A stretch of DNA of 64,000 bases, from contig JBMONC010000046.1 of assembly GCA_049324875.1 (NCBI GenBank), positions 1-64,000 of the forward strand. The letters are read 5' to 3'. The notes under the pieces were generated by a model that did no database searches, had not been told where the DNA came from, and worked only from the letters and a program-made list of their open reading frames with translations. Of this stretch, positions 1 through 8,237 are shown piece by piece; within the stretch, counting starts at the first letter, position 1; each line of letters starts with the position of its first letter. Position numbers and translations under genes: made by a program. Origin of the DNA: JAWLHU01 sp049324875. Lineage in GTDB: Bacteria > Bacillota > Sulfobacillia > Symbiobacteriales > Symbiobacteriaceae.

Positions 1-774
1 GCCGCCGGGCTTCTGGGAGAAGGCGAGGGGCACGGCGCCGTCATCCTCCCCGCTCAGGTAGACGCAGCCCCACCAGAGGGCGGTCAGGAAGGGGCCGCAG
101 CTGTGGCCGGAGAGGGTGTAGTAGGGCACGCTGTCGCCGGCGGCGTCGGCCACCGAGCGGAACCAGGCCATATAACCGGTCTGCATCACATAGGTGGCGT
201 CGGTGTTCTGCCCCAGCAGGGCGGCCAGCCACCAGGTCCAGGTGGAGTAGGCCAGGTCGGCCAGGGGGGTGCCCCAGTGGGGGGAGCCCAGGGTGATCAC
301 CTTCTCGATCAGGGGTCCGGCCCCGTAGAAGGCGGCGGCGGCGTTCACATCCACCCCGCCCTTGGAGTGGGCGATCACCACCACCCGCTCCACCCCGAAG
401 TAGCGGGCGATCTGGCTCAACTGCAGGCGGAGGAGCTCCCCGTTGGCCCACATGTCGCCCTCCGGCTCCAGGTCGACAAAGGCGGTTCGGTACCCGTGGG
501 TATAGGCATAGGTGTACATGTCGTTGGGGCCGTGGTAGGCGGTCTCCGACCACCAGGCGGCGGCCGAGCCGCCCTTCCCGTGGACGAAGACCAGCACCGG
601 CTTGGCCGGGTCGAAGTCGGGCGGGATCGCCCCGATATACCAGGAGCCAGGTGAACCCAGGGGGCGGACCGGGCTGGGCGGCGGGCTCTGGGCCGCCGCC
701 GGGGCGCCGGCCAGGGAGGCGGCCAGCAGGAGGAGGAGCAGGGGCGCTGTGGCCAGACGCAGCCAGTTTCGCAT
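1..774 (-). CDS. Secreted lipase/esterase, alpha/beta hydrolase (truncated at window edge)
   Basis: The gene begins at ATG 774, preceded by AAGGAGGT, and runs off the left edge, leaving 258 codons. Residues 1-28 form a signal peptide (basic start, Leu-rich core, APAAAQ). An oxyanion-hole motif VFVHGKGG is followed near residue 135 by the nucleophile elbow AHSKGG. The Ala in place of the first Gly is typical of Bacillus-type extracellular lipases. A later GEDDGAVP stretch likely holds the catalytic Asp; the catalytic His would lie beyond the edge. It should hydrolyse esters or lipids outside the cell. The substrate cannot be read from sequence. The 1,025-residue lipase at 47-50 kb shares the HSKGG elbow and the DDG motif but has a different architecture. 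Confidence 0.85.
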   Translation of the reverse strand, partial: MRNWLRLATAPLLLLLLAASLAGAPAAAQSPPPSPVRPLGSPGSWYIGAIPPDFDPAKPVLVFVHGKGGSAAAWWSETAYHGPNDMYTYAYTHGYRTAFVDLEPEGDMWANGELLRLQLSQIARYFGVERVVVIAHSKGGVDVNAAAAFYGAGPLIEKVITLGSPHWGTPLADLAYSTWTWWLAALLGQNTDATYVMQTGYMAWFRSVADAAGDSVPYYTLSGHSCGPFLTALWWGCVYLSGEDDGAVPLAFSQKPGG

Positions 775-825
775 CCAAATCGACCTCCTTGTTTCTAAAA
801 TTACGATAAAAGCCCGAAAAGGGTG

Positions 826-860
826 AAAAAAAGAACAGACCTCCCGATTCGGCCGGGAGG
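826..860 (-). terminator. Rho-independent terminator of the MacB-type ABC operon
   Basis: A 7-bp stem cctcccg/cgggagg (840-846 and 854-860) is followed on the minus strand by tctgttcttttttt. It lies about 20 bases beyond the ATPase stop codon. Confidence 0.8.
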
Positions 861-880
861 CCTCTTCCTTCCCCCTATGT

Positions 881-1543
881 TCAGGCCGGCCGCAGCCGCC
901 CGTCCTCCATGGCGTAGACCTGGTCGCAGGCGCTGCCCACCACCGGGTCGTGGGTGACCAGCAGGAAGCTCTGCCCCCGCTCCCGGCCCAGCCGCCGGAG
1001 CAGATCCAGCAGCTGTCGGGCGGTCTGGCTGTCCAGCGCCCCGGTCGGCTCATCGGCCAGCACCAGCGCCGGGTTGTTGACCAGCGCCCGGGCGATGGCC
1101 ACCCGCTGCTGCTGCCCGCCGGAGAGCTGGCCGGGCAGGTGGTGGAGCCGGTCGCCCAGCCCCACCGCCTCCAGCATCGCCCGGGCCCGCTCCAGCCCGT
1201 CTTTGGGGCGGGGGCGGGCGTACCGGAGCGGCAGGGCCACGTTCTCCAGCGCGGTGAGCGCCGGCACGAGGTTGTGCGCCTGGAAAACGAAGCCCAGCCT
1301 GGCCAGCCGCACCGCCGGCAGCGCCCGGTCGCTCAGCCGGGTCACCTCCACCCCGTCGATCCGCACCCGGCCGGCATCCGGCCGGTCCAGGCAGCCCAGG
1401 ATTTGCAGCAGCGTCGACTTGCCGCTGCCCGACCGCCCCATGATCCCCACGAACTCGCCCCGCCGGATCGCCAGGCTGACCCCATCCAGCGCCCGGACCC
1501 CCATGGGGTAGAGCTTCGTCAGCCCCTCCGCCTCCACCAGCAT
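881..1543 (-). CDS. ABC transporter ATP-binding protein, MacB/LolD type
   Basis: A 220-residue ATPase of the MacB/LolD/FtsE class. Walker A GRSGSGKST lies near residue 40, signature LSGGQQQR near 145, and Walker B LVLADEPTGALD follows. The ADEPTGALD form is characteristic of this class. The ATG start sits 14 bases after the permease stop and is preceded by a G-rich Shine-Dalgarno (aaggggggac). It should power the adjacent permease for export of a peptide or lipophilic compound, or for mechanotransmission. No membrane-fusion (HlyD-type) gene is visible in the window. The substrate is unknown. Confidence 0.92.
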   Translation of the reverse strand: MLVEAEGLTKLYPMGVRALDGVSLAIRRGEFVGIMGRSGSGKSTLLQILGCLDRPDAGRVRIDGVEVTRLSDRALPAVRLARLGFVFQAHNLVPALTALENVALPLRYARPRPKDGLERARAMLEAVGLGDRLHHLPGQLSGGQQQRVAIARALVNNPALVLADEPTGALDSQTARQLLDLLRRLGRERGQSFLLVTHDPVVGSACDQVYAMEDGRLRPA

Positions 1544-1557
1544 CGCCCCGTCCCCCC

Positions 1558-2721
1558 TTACAGCTCGCGGAGCGCAGCCACCGGCTCCATCCGGGCCGCC
1601 CGCCACGCCGGCACCAGCCCCGCCACCGCCCCCAGCAGGGTGGCGAAGCCAATCGCCCCGACCGCCAGCCGGGGGGTGACCAGGAAGACCGGCGTCCCCT
1701 GACCGGCGGTGTAGAGGTTGATCCCCGCCGTCAGGGCGGTGCCCAGCCCCAGCCCCAGCAGCCCCCCCAGCAGTCCGATCACCACCGACTCCAGCAGGAA
1801 CTCCCGCAGCACATCCCCGCTGCCGGCCCCGATCGCCTTCTTGATCCCGATCTCCCGGGTCCGCTCCCCCACCGCCATAAACATGGTGTTGATCACCGAG
1901 AGGGCGCCCACCACCACGGCGATGGCCGCCGATCCCAGGATGGCGGTATTCAGCAGGGTCGAGGCCTGGTCGGTCGCCTTGGACATCTGCTCCGGGGAGT
2001 GGAGCAGGTAGCCCTTCTGCAGGTTGCCGGCCAGGCTCTCGGTGATCTGGTTGCCGTCGGCCGGGTCGATCAGGGCGTAGGCGTTGGTCCAGAAGGAGTC
2101 CAGCCCGATGGAGCGGAGCAGCGGGGTGCTCTCCAGCAGCAGCGCCCGGGCATCCTCGGCGGGCACCAGCGCCCAGCCGTCCGGAAGGGAGAGGGTCTCC
2201 TCCAGCACGCCGAGCACCCGGAACCGCTCCCCCCGGGCCTCCAGTTCGCCCCCCACCGCCAGCTTCATCTTCCGGGCGACGGCGCTGCCCACCACCGCCA
2301 CCTTCTGCTCCCCGGGGCGCCACCAGCTCCCCCGCTCCAGCCGGAGCCGGGCCTCGGGCCCGCCCAGCAGCTGGGCCCGGGCGAAGTTGGGCAGGTCGAT
2401 TCCCACCAGGAAGCGGGGCGCCAGCTCCAGGCCGGCGGTCTCATCCAGGGGGATCATGATGTGGGTCTCCACATGCCGCACCCCCGGGGTCTGCCGCATC
2501 ACCGCCAGGTCCACCGGGCGCAGCAGGTTCAGCCGCAGCATCCCCCCGGTGGAGTGGACGGCGATGCGGCGGGCGAAGTAGGCCTGGCCGCCGCTGATCA
2601 GCCGGTTGAACTTCTCGGCCATGGCCCCCATCACGGTGAAGGCCAGGATCCCCACGGCGATGCCCAGAATGGTCAGGCCGGCCCGCAGTCGCCGGCGGAA
2701 CAGGTTGCGCAGAATCTCCAC
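1558..2721 (-). CDS. ABC transporter permease, MacB/FtsX family
   Basis: A 387-residue permease with the usual MacB layout. One N-terminal membrane helix (about 15-35) precedes a large extracytoplasmic MacB_PCD-type domain (about 40-255). Three C-terminal helices form the FtsX domain (about 270-295, 315-345, 355-378), and the protein ends in the usual WRAARMEPVAALREL tail. The start is GTG at 2721 with GGGGGAGGAAG upstream. It forms a two-gene operon with the downstream ATPase and functions as a homodimer in this family. The divergent GNAT gene begins 123 bases away, so both promoters must share that gap. Confidence 0.9.
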   Translation of the reverse strand: MEILRNLFRRRLRAGLTILGIAVGILAFTVMGAMAEKFNRLISGGQAYFARRIAVHSTGGMLRLNLLRPVDLAVMRQTPGVRHVETHIMIPLDETAGLELAPRFLVGIDLPNFARAQLLGGPEARLRLERGSWWRPGEQKVAVVGSAVARKMKLAVGGELEARGERFRVLGVLEETLSLPDGWALVPAEDARALLLESTPLLRSIGLDSFWTNAYALIDPADGNQITESLAGNLQKGYLLHSPEQMSKATDQASTLLNTAILGSAAIAVVVGALSVINTMFMAVGERTREIGIKKAIGAGSGDVLREFLLESVVIGLLGGLLGLGLGTALTAGINLYTAGQGTPVFLVTPRLAVGAIGFATLLGAVAGLVPAWRAARMEPVAALREL

Positions 2722-2844
2722 GGCAGCGGCTTCCTCCCCCGGAATCGTTCACCCCTAGTCTGCCCCGGTCGGTGCCATCTCACCCAGGAGGAAGCGGAAC
2801 GGGGAGGCCGAACTTTCCGAGGAGAGATCTCATCAAGGGAGCCG

Positions 2845-3672
2845 ATGCGTTTGGAGACGAGACGGGCGGATGAACTTTCCCTGAGCCAGTTGACCGAGGC
2901 CTGGAACCTGGGCTACGCCGGGTACTTTGTCCCCATACAGTTCACCGAGTCGCAGCTCGCCCACTGGATGGCGGCGGGGAGCTTCGACCTCTCCCGCTCC
3001 CTGGTGCTGATGGACGGGGAGAGCCCGGCCGGCTTCTCCTTCCTCGGGGTCCGGGGGCGGCGGGGCTGGATCGGCGGATTCGGGATCGCCCCGGACTACC
3101 GGGGGCGGGGGCTGGCCCATCAGCTCTTCGCGGAGCACGTCCGCCTCTTCCGGGAGGAGGGGTTGGAGGGGGTGCAGCTGGAGGTGCTGGTGGAGAACTG
3201 GGCCCAGCGGGTTTACGCCGGGGCCGGCTTCGCCGTGACACGGCGGCTGGCGATCCTGGAGGGCAGGCTGCCCGAGAGCGCCCCCGCCGCCCCGGTGCAG
3301 GAGGGGGATCCGGGGGAGCTGCTCCGCCACAGCACCCGGCTGCACGGGGAGTACCCGCCCGTCTGGCAGCGGGAGCCGGAGTCGCTGGCGGTCTCCCTGC
3401 CCGCCCAGGCCGAGGCGCTGCGGATGGGGCCGGCGGAGGCGCCGACCGGCTACCTGATCTACCAGGCCGGTGCGGAGCGGGTCCGGATCATCGAGGCCGC
3501 CGGGGAGGCCGCGGAGGCCCGGGCGCTGGTGGAGGGGCTGGCCCACCGGCACCCGGGGGCGGCCGTCGCCGTGGTGAACGAGCCGGAGGGCAGCCCGCTG
3601 CACCGGGTCCTGACCGCCCTGGGGCTGAGGGAGAGCCGGGCCCAGTGGGAGATGCGCTGGCAGCCCCGGTAA
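2845..3672 (+). CDS. GNAT N-acetyltransferase with two GNAT-like domains
   Basis: A 275-residue protein whose N-terminal half carries a clear acetyl-CoA binding motif A (GIAPDYRGRGLAHQLF, about 92-107) followed by VLVENWAQRVYAGAGF. The C-terminal half resembles a second, degenerate GNAT fold ending in a typical RVLTALGLRESRAQWEM strand, without an obvious Q/RxxGxG/A loop. The ATG is preceded by AAGGGA. It should transfer an acetyl group from acetyl-CoA to an amine; the acceptor cannot be predicted. It is monocistronic and closed by a strong hairpin. Confidence 0.82.
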   Translation: MRLETRRADELSLSQLTEAWNLGYAGYFVPIQFTESQLAHWMAAGSFDLSRSLVLMDGESPAGFSFLGVRGRRGWIGGFGIAPDYRGRGLAHQLFAEHVRLFREEGLEGVQLEVLVENWAQRVYAGAGFAVTRRLAILEGRLPESAPAAPVQEGDPGELLRHSTRLHGEYPPVWQREPESLAVSLPAQAEALRMGPAEAPTGYLIYQAGAERVRIIEAAGEAAEARALVEGLAHRHPGAAVAVVNEPEGSPLHRVLTALGLRESRAQWEMRWQPR

Positions 3673-3680
3673 GCAAGAGG

Positions 3681-3714
3681 GGACCGCCCTGGCCGGGCGG
3701 TCCCTGTTGATTTT
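3681..3714 (+). terminator. Terminator after the tandem GNAT gene
   Basis: Perfect 9-bp stem ggaccgccc/gggcggtcc (3681-3689, 3695-3703) with a 5-base loop, followed by ctgttgatttt. Confidence 0.8.
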
Positions 3715-3932
3715 CAGCGGCTGAGCACCAGGCCGGTCAGGCCGGGCTTCAGGTAGCGGGGGGACGGGTGGCTGATCCGGACCATGTACTTGGCTACATC
3801 CATATCGGTCAACTGCTGGACCGGCACGCCGTAGTGCGCCTCCAGCTCCTCTGTGCGGGTATCGCGAAACTGCCGGACCTCATCGACGGGGACCTCATGC
3901 TCCCAGCCCACCTCAATGGTGCGGGGGTTCAT
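3714..3932 (-). CDS. Small conserved-looking protein of unknown function (72 aa)
   Basis: The protein is hydrophilic in its first two thirds and contains no cysteine or signal peptide. It carries acidic stretches (VPVDEVRQFRDTRTEELEAHYG) and a C-terminal VRISHPSPRYLKPGLTGLVLSR. The ATG at 3932 has a modest GAGGTG upstream. It stands alone between the GNAT terminator and nagB, separated from nagB by 149 bases. I do not recognise the family. The protein-like composition and plausible start make it likely to be real. Confidence 0.55.
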   Translation of the reverse strand: MNPRTIEVGWEHEVPVDEVRQFRDTRTEELEAHYGVPVQQLTDMDVAKYMVRISHPSPRYLKPGLTGLVLSR

Positions 3933-4081
3933 TGGACGGACACCTCTTCTCCGAAATGACTAGTGCATAGACTTTGTGACTATCGTAACAAGTCTGGGCT
4001 CGTGCCTTATGCTACAGGGAAGAGGTTCCCCCGTCAATAGAGGGGCCGATTCCACTTCGGTATCGGTCGTATAACCAAAAC

Positions 4082-4807
4082 TTAGAGCCTCGCCAGCCGT
4101 GCGGCCTCCTTATCGAGGAGGACCGTGACAGCGGGATGGGTCTGCAGCGCCGTGGCCGGGACCTCCACCCGCGGGACCCCCTCCAGCATCTCCCGCACGA
4201 TGGCCGCCTTGGCCGCTCCGGAGGCCAGCAGCAGGATCCGCCGGGCCTCCAGGATGGTGCCGATCCCCATGGTGAGGGCATGGGTGGGCACCTCATCCGG
4301 GTTGTCGAAGAAGCGGGCGTTGGCCTGCCGGGTCTCCTCCGCCAGGGCGACCTTCCGGGTCCTGGAGTCCCAGGGGGTCCCGGGCTCGTTGAAGCCGATG
4401 TGGCCGTTCAGCCCCAGCCCCAGCAGCAGCAGGTCGATGCCGCCGGCGGCGCGGATTGCCTCCTCGTAGCGCCGGCACTCCGCCGCGGCGTCCGCCGCCA
4501 TGCCGTCCGGCAGGTGGCAGTTCTCCGGCCGGAGGTCGACGTGGTCGAAGAGGTGCTGCTTCATGTAGGTGTAGTAGCTTTCCGGGTGCTCCCGCGGCAG
4601 CCCCACGTACTCGTCCAGGTTGAAGGTGGTCACCCCGGCCAGGGAGAGGCCGCTGGCGGCCAGGGCGCGGTAAAAGCCCTTGGGGGTGGCGCCGGTGGGG
4701 AGGCCCAGCACAGCCCCCGGCTTGGCCCGGACCAGCTCCGCCACCAGCTCCGCCGCCCGCCGGGAGAGCGCTGCGTAATCCGTGTAGACCTCGACCGTGA
4801 TGGGCAT
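4082..4807 (-). CDS. nagB: Glucosamine-6-phosphate deaminase
   Basis: Converts glucosamine 6-phosphate to fructose 6-phosphate and ammonia. At 241 residues it has the normal length. Family hallmarks are the phosphate loop GLPTGATPKGFY (about 41-52), the catalytic Asp in FNLDEYVGL, and GLGLNGHIGFNEPG with the active-site His. The start chosen is the ATG at 4807, seven bases after GGAGG. An upstream in-frame start at 4825 has no ribosome site. It is the last gene of the gntR-murQ-nagA-nagB operon and begins four bases after the nagA stop. The longer C-terminal allosteric arm of the E. coli enzyme appears absent. Confidence 0.96.
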   Translation of the reverse strand: MPITVEVYTDYAALSRRAAELVAELVRAKPGAVLGLPTGATPKGFYRALAASGLSLAGVTTFNLDEYVGLPREHPESYYTYMKQHLFDHVDLRPENCHLPDGMAADAAAECRRYEEAIRAAGGIDLLLLGLGLNGHIGFNEPGTPWDSRTRKVALAEETRQANARFFDNPDEVPTHALTMGIGTILEARRILLLASGAAKAAIVREMLEGVPRVEVPATALQTHPAVTVLLDKEAARLARL

Positions 4808-4811
4808 CTCT

Positions 4812-5972
4812 CTACCTCCGATCATGGACGACCTCGCCCTCCACCAGGGTGGTCAGGACGGAAAGGTCGCTGTCCAGCAGAAGAAGGTCGGCATCCTTGC
4901 CGGGGGCCAGGGAGCCCTTCCGCCCCTCCAGCCGGTGGAGCCGGGCCGGGTGCAGGGAGGCCATGGCCACCGCTGTGACCAGGTCGACGCCCGCCCACCG
5001 GACCATGTTCTGGACCGCCTGCTCCATGGTGAGGACCGAGCCGGCCAGGGTGCCGTCGGCCAGGCGGGCCTCTGCGCCCCTCACCACCGCCCGCAGCTCC
5101 CCCAGCAGGTACTCGCCGTCGCCCAGCCCCGCCGCCCGCATGGCGTCGGTGACCAGCAGGACCTGCCCGGGGCCCCGGGCCCGCACCGCCGCCGCCAGGG
5201 CGGCCGGGTGGACGTGGACGCCGTCGGCGATCACCTCGACCGTCATGCCCGGCAGGGTGAGCGCCCCGCCCACGGTACCGGGCTCCCGGTGATGGAGCCC
5301 CCGCATGGCGTTGAAGAGGTGGGTGGCGTGGGCGAGGCCGGCCTCTGTCGCCTGCTGCAGCTGGGCGTAGGTGCAGTCGGTGTGGCCGGCGCTGACCACC
5401 GCCCCCCGGGCCGCCAGGTGGCGGATCGCATCCAGGGCGCCCCCGGTCTCGGGGGCCAGGGTGACGTGCCAGCGGTGGTCGGGCCCGCCCTCCGCCAGCC
5501 ACCGGTCGATCTCCGCCACCGATGCGGGGCGGATGTAGCGCTCATCCTGGGCGCCCTTCATCTTGAGGTTGATGAAGGGGCCCTCCACATGGAAGCCCAG
5601 GATCCGCGCCCCCCGCCGGGGCGCCGTCCTCGCCGCCCGGAAGGCCTGCAGGAGCGCCTCCTCGGGCCCGGTCAGGGTGGTGGCCAGCAGGCCGGTGGTG
5701 CCGGTGCGGGCGTGGGCGGCGGTGATCACCGCGACCGCCTCCGGATCGCCGTCCATGAAGTCAGCGCCGCCCCCGCCATGCACGTGCAGGTCGATGTAGC
5801 CCGGGGCGATGTAGCCCCGCTCCAGCCGCTCCGTCCGGCGGGGATCAGCCTCGGGGGCCGGCTCCCGCTCCAGATCCCAGAGCCCGGCGATCCTCCCCCC
5901 GGCCACCGCCAGCAGCCCGTTCTCCACAATCCGGTCGGGCAGGATCAGCGCCCCCTGAAACCAGCGGGTCAT
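4812..5972 (-). CDS. nagA: N-acetylglucosamine-6-phosphate deacetylase
   Basis: Removes the acetyl group from GlcNAc-6-P, feeding NagB. The 386-residue protein shows the amidohydrolase signatures in order: GYIDLHVHGGGG near 55, FHVEGPFINLKMKGAQD near 130 (the metal-binding Glu), SAGHTDCTY near 215, and LVTDAM near 280. The ATG overlaps the murQ stop as ATGA, implying translational coupling. The start is fixed by that overlap. Pathway: MurNAc-6-P to GlcNAc-6-P (MurQ), to GlcN-6-P (NagA), to Fru-6-P (NagB). Confidence 0.96.
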   Translation of the reverse strand: MTRWFQGALILPDRIVENGLLAVAGGRIAGLWDLEREPAPEADPRRTERLERGYIAPGYIDLHVHGGGGADFMDGDPEAVAVITAAHARTGTTGLLATTLTGPEEALLQAFRAARTAPRRGARILGFHVEGPFINLKMKGAQDERYIRPASVAEIDRWLAEGGPDHRWHVTLAPETGGALDAIRHLAARGAVVSAGHTDCTYAQLQQATEAGLAHATHLFNAMRGLHHREPGTVGGALTLPGMTVEVIADGVHVHPAALAAAVRARGPGQVLLVTDAMRAAGLGDGEYLLGELRAVVRGAEARLADGTLAGSVLTMEQAVQNMVRWAGVDLVTAVAMASLHPARLHRLEGRKGSLAPGKDADLLLLDSDLSVLTTLVEGEVVHDRR

Positions 5973-6907
5973 TGGCCGTCGCCCTCCCTCCCCTGCCCCT
6001 CGCCCGCGGTGGCGAGGGCGATCGCCCGGCGGACCAGACCGTCCGCCTGGTCGAGCGCCGCTGCCGCACGGGCGGTGGGAACCCCGGCGATCAGGGCGAC
6101 GATGGCGGTCTTGACCGAGCCCTCCGCCTCGGCCAGCGCCCGGCCGGCGGTCTTCTCATCGAGGCCGGTGGCCAGGCTGACCATCCGCACCGAGCGCTGG
6201 CGCAGCTTCTCGTTGGAGGCGACCATGTCGACCATCAGGTTGCTGTAGACCTTGCCCAGCTTGATCATCACGCCGGTGGAGAGCATGTTCAGCACCAGCT
6301 TCTGCGCCGTGCCCGCCTTCATGCGGGTGGAGCCCATCACCACCTCCGGCCCGACCACGGGGGCGATGGCCAGCTCCGCCGCCGCCGCCAGCGGGGAGTT
6401 CGGGTTGTTGGTAACGGCGATGGTGAGGCAGCCCCTGCGCCGCGCCTCCTCCACAGCAGCGATGGTGTAGGGGGTGCGGCCGCTGGCGGCGATGCCCACC
6501 ACCGCATCGCGGCTCACCACCCGGGAGGCGATCGCCGCCACCCCCTCCTCCACCGAGTCCTCCGCCCCCTCCTGGGTGGCGAAGAGCGCCTCCCGGCCGC
6601 CGGCCATCAGCCCCTGCACCAGCTCCAGGGGGGTGCCGTAGGTCGGCGGGATCTCGGCGGCGTCCAGCACCCCCATCCGCCCGCTGCTGCCGGCACCCAC
6701 GTAGAAGAGCCGGCCGCCCTGCCGGAGCCGGTCGGCGATCAGGTCGACCGCCCGGGCGATCTGCGGCAGCTCCCGCTCCACCGCCACGGGGACCCGCTTG
6801 TCCTGCTCGTTGATCAGCCGCATCATCTCCAGGGTGGGGACCTGGTCGATCCCCCTCGATTCTTCGAGCCGCCCCTCGGTCACCAGCTTCTCGATCTCCA
6901 TCGCCAT
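5969..6907 (-). CDS. murQ: N-acetylmuramic acid 6-phosphate etherase
   Basis: Cleaves the lactyl ether of MurNAc-6-P, giving GlcNAc-6-P and D-lactate during wall recycling or scavenging. The 312-residue protein carries the SIS-domain motif FYVGAGSSGRMGVLDAAE (about 68-85), whose final Glu matches the catalytic residue of the family, and GIAASGRTPY near 140. A C-terminal UBA-like helical segment (VRMVSLATGLDEKTAGRALAEAEGSVKTAIVAL) is also family-typical. Two ATGs, 6907 and 6901, are both possible; the second has slightly better spacing to GGAAGG. It lies 27 bases after the GntR-type regulator. Confidence 0.95.
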   Translation of the reverse strand: MAMEIEKLVTEGRLEESRGIDQVPTLEMMRLINEQDKRVPVAVERELPQIARAVDLIADRLRQGGRLFYVGAGSSGRMGVLDAAEIPPTYGTPLELVQGLMAGGREALFATQEGAEDSVEEGVAAIASRVVSRDAVVGIAASGRTPYTIAAVEEARRRGCLTIAVTNNPNSPLAAAAELAIAPVVGPEVVMGSTRMKAGTAQKLVLNMLSTGVMIKLGKVYSNLMVDMVASNEKLRQRSVRMVSLATGLDEKTAGRALAEAEGSVKTAIVALIAGVPTARAAAALDQADGLVRRAIALATAGEGQGREGDGQ

Positions 6908-6934
6908 CCACCTTCCCTTGCGGCGCAGTCCGGT

Positions 6935-7672
6935 CTACGGTGCCAGCAGCTCGGTCACGAAGCGGTAGCGGTCACCCCGGTAGTAGGAGCGGACCAGCTC
7001 GACGGGGCGGTCCTGCGGATCCCGGGAGAGGCGCTCCATCAGCATCAGCGGGGTGCCTTCCCGCACCCGCAGGATCTCGGCGAGGCGCGCATCGGCGGGG
7101 ACCGCCTCCAGCGACTGGCTGGCCCGCGCCAGCTCCACCCCGTAGCGCTCCCGGAGCAGGGCGTAGAGCGAGCGGTTCTCCAGGTCCAGCTCCAGCAGGC
7201 CGGGGAAGCGGTCGGCGGCCAGGTGCGAGGTCTCCAGCGCCATCGGCTCGCCGCCCGCCAGGCGGAGCCGCTCCAGCCGGTAGACCCGGGCGGTCTCGGC
7301 AAGGCCCAGGTCCCGGGCTGCACGGCGCTCGGCCGGCACCAGCCCGGCGGAGAGCACCTGCGCACCCGCCCGCAGGCCGCGCCGGCGCATATCCTCGGTG
7401 AAGCTGGTCAGCAGGGCCAGGGGCTGCTCGAACTTGGGTGTGGCCACGAAGGTGCCCTTCCCCTGCTCCCGCACCAGGACCCCCTGGGTCTCCAGCTCCA
7501 CCAGCGCCTGGCGGGCGGTCATCCGGCTCACGCCGTACCGGTCGGTCAGCTCCCGCTCCGAGGGGACCCGGTCCCCCGGCTTCAGCTGCCCGCTCTCGAT
7601 CTGCTCCAGCAGGCGGGTCTTGATCTGGTAGTACAGGGGGATCGGGAGCTCCTTCTGCAGGTCGTCCAGCAC
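6935..7672 (-). CDS. GntR/HutC-family regulator of amino-sugar genes (NagR/YvoA-like)
   Basis: A 245-residue repressor. The N-terminal winged helix-turn-helix (about 8-75) contains IPLYYQIKTRLLEQIESGQL and GVSRMTARQAL. The C-terminal UTRA effector domain carries the usual ERLRLAGGEPMALETSHL and VRSYYRGDRYRF strands. The GTG at 7672 follows GGGAGG with five bases of spacing. A longer frame starting at 7732 would read through the operator and has no ribosome site. In this family the effector is GlcNAc-6-P or GlcN-6-P. A dre-like site lies about 35-45 bases upstream, so autoregulation of the whole operon is the natural inference. Confidence 0.9.
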   Translation of the reverse strand: MLDDLQKELPIPLYYQIKTRLLEQIESGQLKPGDRVPSERELTDRYGVSRMTARQALVELETQGVLVREQGKGTFVATPKFEQPLALLTSFTEDMRRRGLRAGAQVLSAGLVPAERRAARDLGLAETARVYRLERLRLAGGEPMALETSHLAADRFPGLLELDLENRSLYALLRERYGVELARASQSLEAVPADARLAEILRVREGTPLMLMERLSRDPQDRPVELVRSYYRGDRYRFVTELLAP

Positions 7673-7694
7673 AGTTACCTCCCACCTCGGACGC

Positions 7695-7720
7695 AAGTGG
7701 TCCAATTGTCTATACCACTT
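7695..7720 (-). promoter_or_regulatory. Inverted-repeat operator with dre-like core (NagR/DasR type)
   Basis: AAGTGGT (7695-7701) and ACCACTT (7714-7720) form a perfect 7-bp inverted repeat. Within it TTGTCTATACCACT (7706-7719) matches 12 of 14 positions of the known DasR/NagR dre core TGGTCTAGACCACT. It sits just upstream of the GntR-family gene start. Binding is inferred, not shown. Confidence 0.65.
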
Positions 7721-7849
7721 CCATTTAACCACCCTGCAGGCTGGCAGACAAGGAGAGAAATTGGGCGGCGGGTTCGAACCATTTTTTTGGCAGACTGCAT
7801 ATTATAGGATGGGGGAGACTGCCATCCAGGCGGCAGGGAGGTTGTGGGC

Positions 7850-8203
7850 ATGCTGGCACTGCAGAAGGCCCTTGCGATGATCGGCATCAGGCCCTGGCCG
7901 GGGGACAGGAACCGGCCCAACTACCCGCAGTTGATGAGGGAGGCGCTGGACCGGGTGACCTCGGCGGAGCGGATGCTCCGCGAGGCCTCCTCCCTGGAGC
8001 AGCTGGACCTGGCCCGCTCGGCCTACCAGTCGGCCCAGGCGGAGGTGCAGCAGGTGATCCGGGCGGCCAAGCGGGAGCGGGGGATCGCCCTGCGGCCGAT
8101 CGCCGAGACCGAAGAACTCTACCGCAAGATGCGGGACTTCATGAAGGAGAGCCCGCCGGACCGGGGGGCCCGCAAGCGGGGCGGCACCGGTCGGGCAGGC
8201 TGA
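7850..8203 (+). CDS. Hypothetical cytoplasmic protein, alpha-helical (117 aa)
   Basis: A small, highly charged protein with no signal peptide. The central part (about 30-85) is predicted helical by its Glu/Arg/Leu/Ala pattern (LDRVTSAERMLREASSLEQLDLARSAYQSAQ) and could form a coiled coil. The C-terminus is basic and Gly-rich. ATG 7850 lies eight bases after AGGGAGG. It is divergent from the GntR-type regulator and convergent with the ROK kinase, with a 22-bp GC palindrome after its stop. I do not recognise the family. Confidence 0.65.
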   Translation: MLALQKALAMIGIRPWPGDRNRPNYPQLMREALDRVTSAERMLREASSLEQLDLARSAYQSAQAEVQQVIRAAKRERGIALRPIAETEELYRKMRDFMKESPPDRGARKRGGTGRAG

Positions 8204-8204
8204 A

Positions 8205-8226
8205 GGGGGGCGCCCGGGCGCCCCCC
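8205..8226. terminator. GC-only perfect palindrome between convergent genes
   Basis: A 22-bp perfect palindrome of G/C only at 8205-8226, directly after the stop of the 117-aa gene and 11 bases before the end of the ROK kinase gene. It is likely a shared terminator, but neither side has a clear T-run. Confidence 0.5.
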
Positions 8227-8237
8227 TCTATCGTGAT

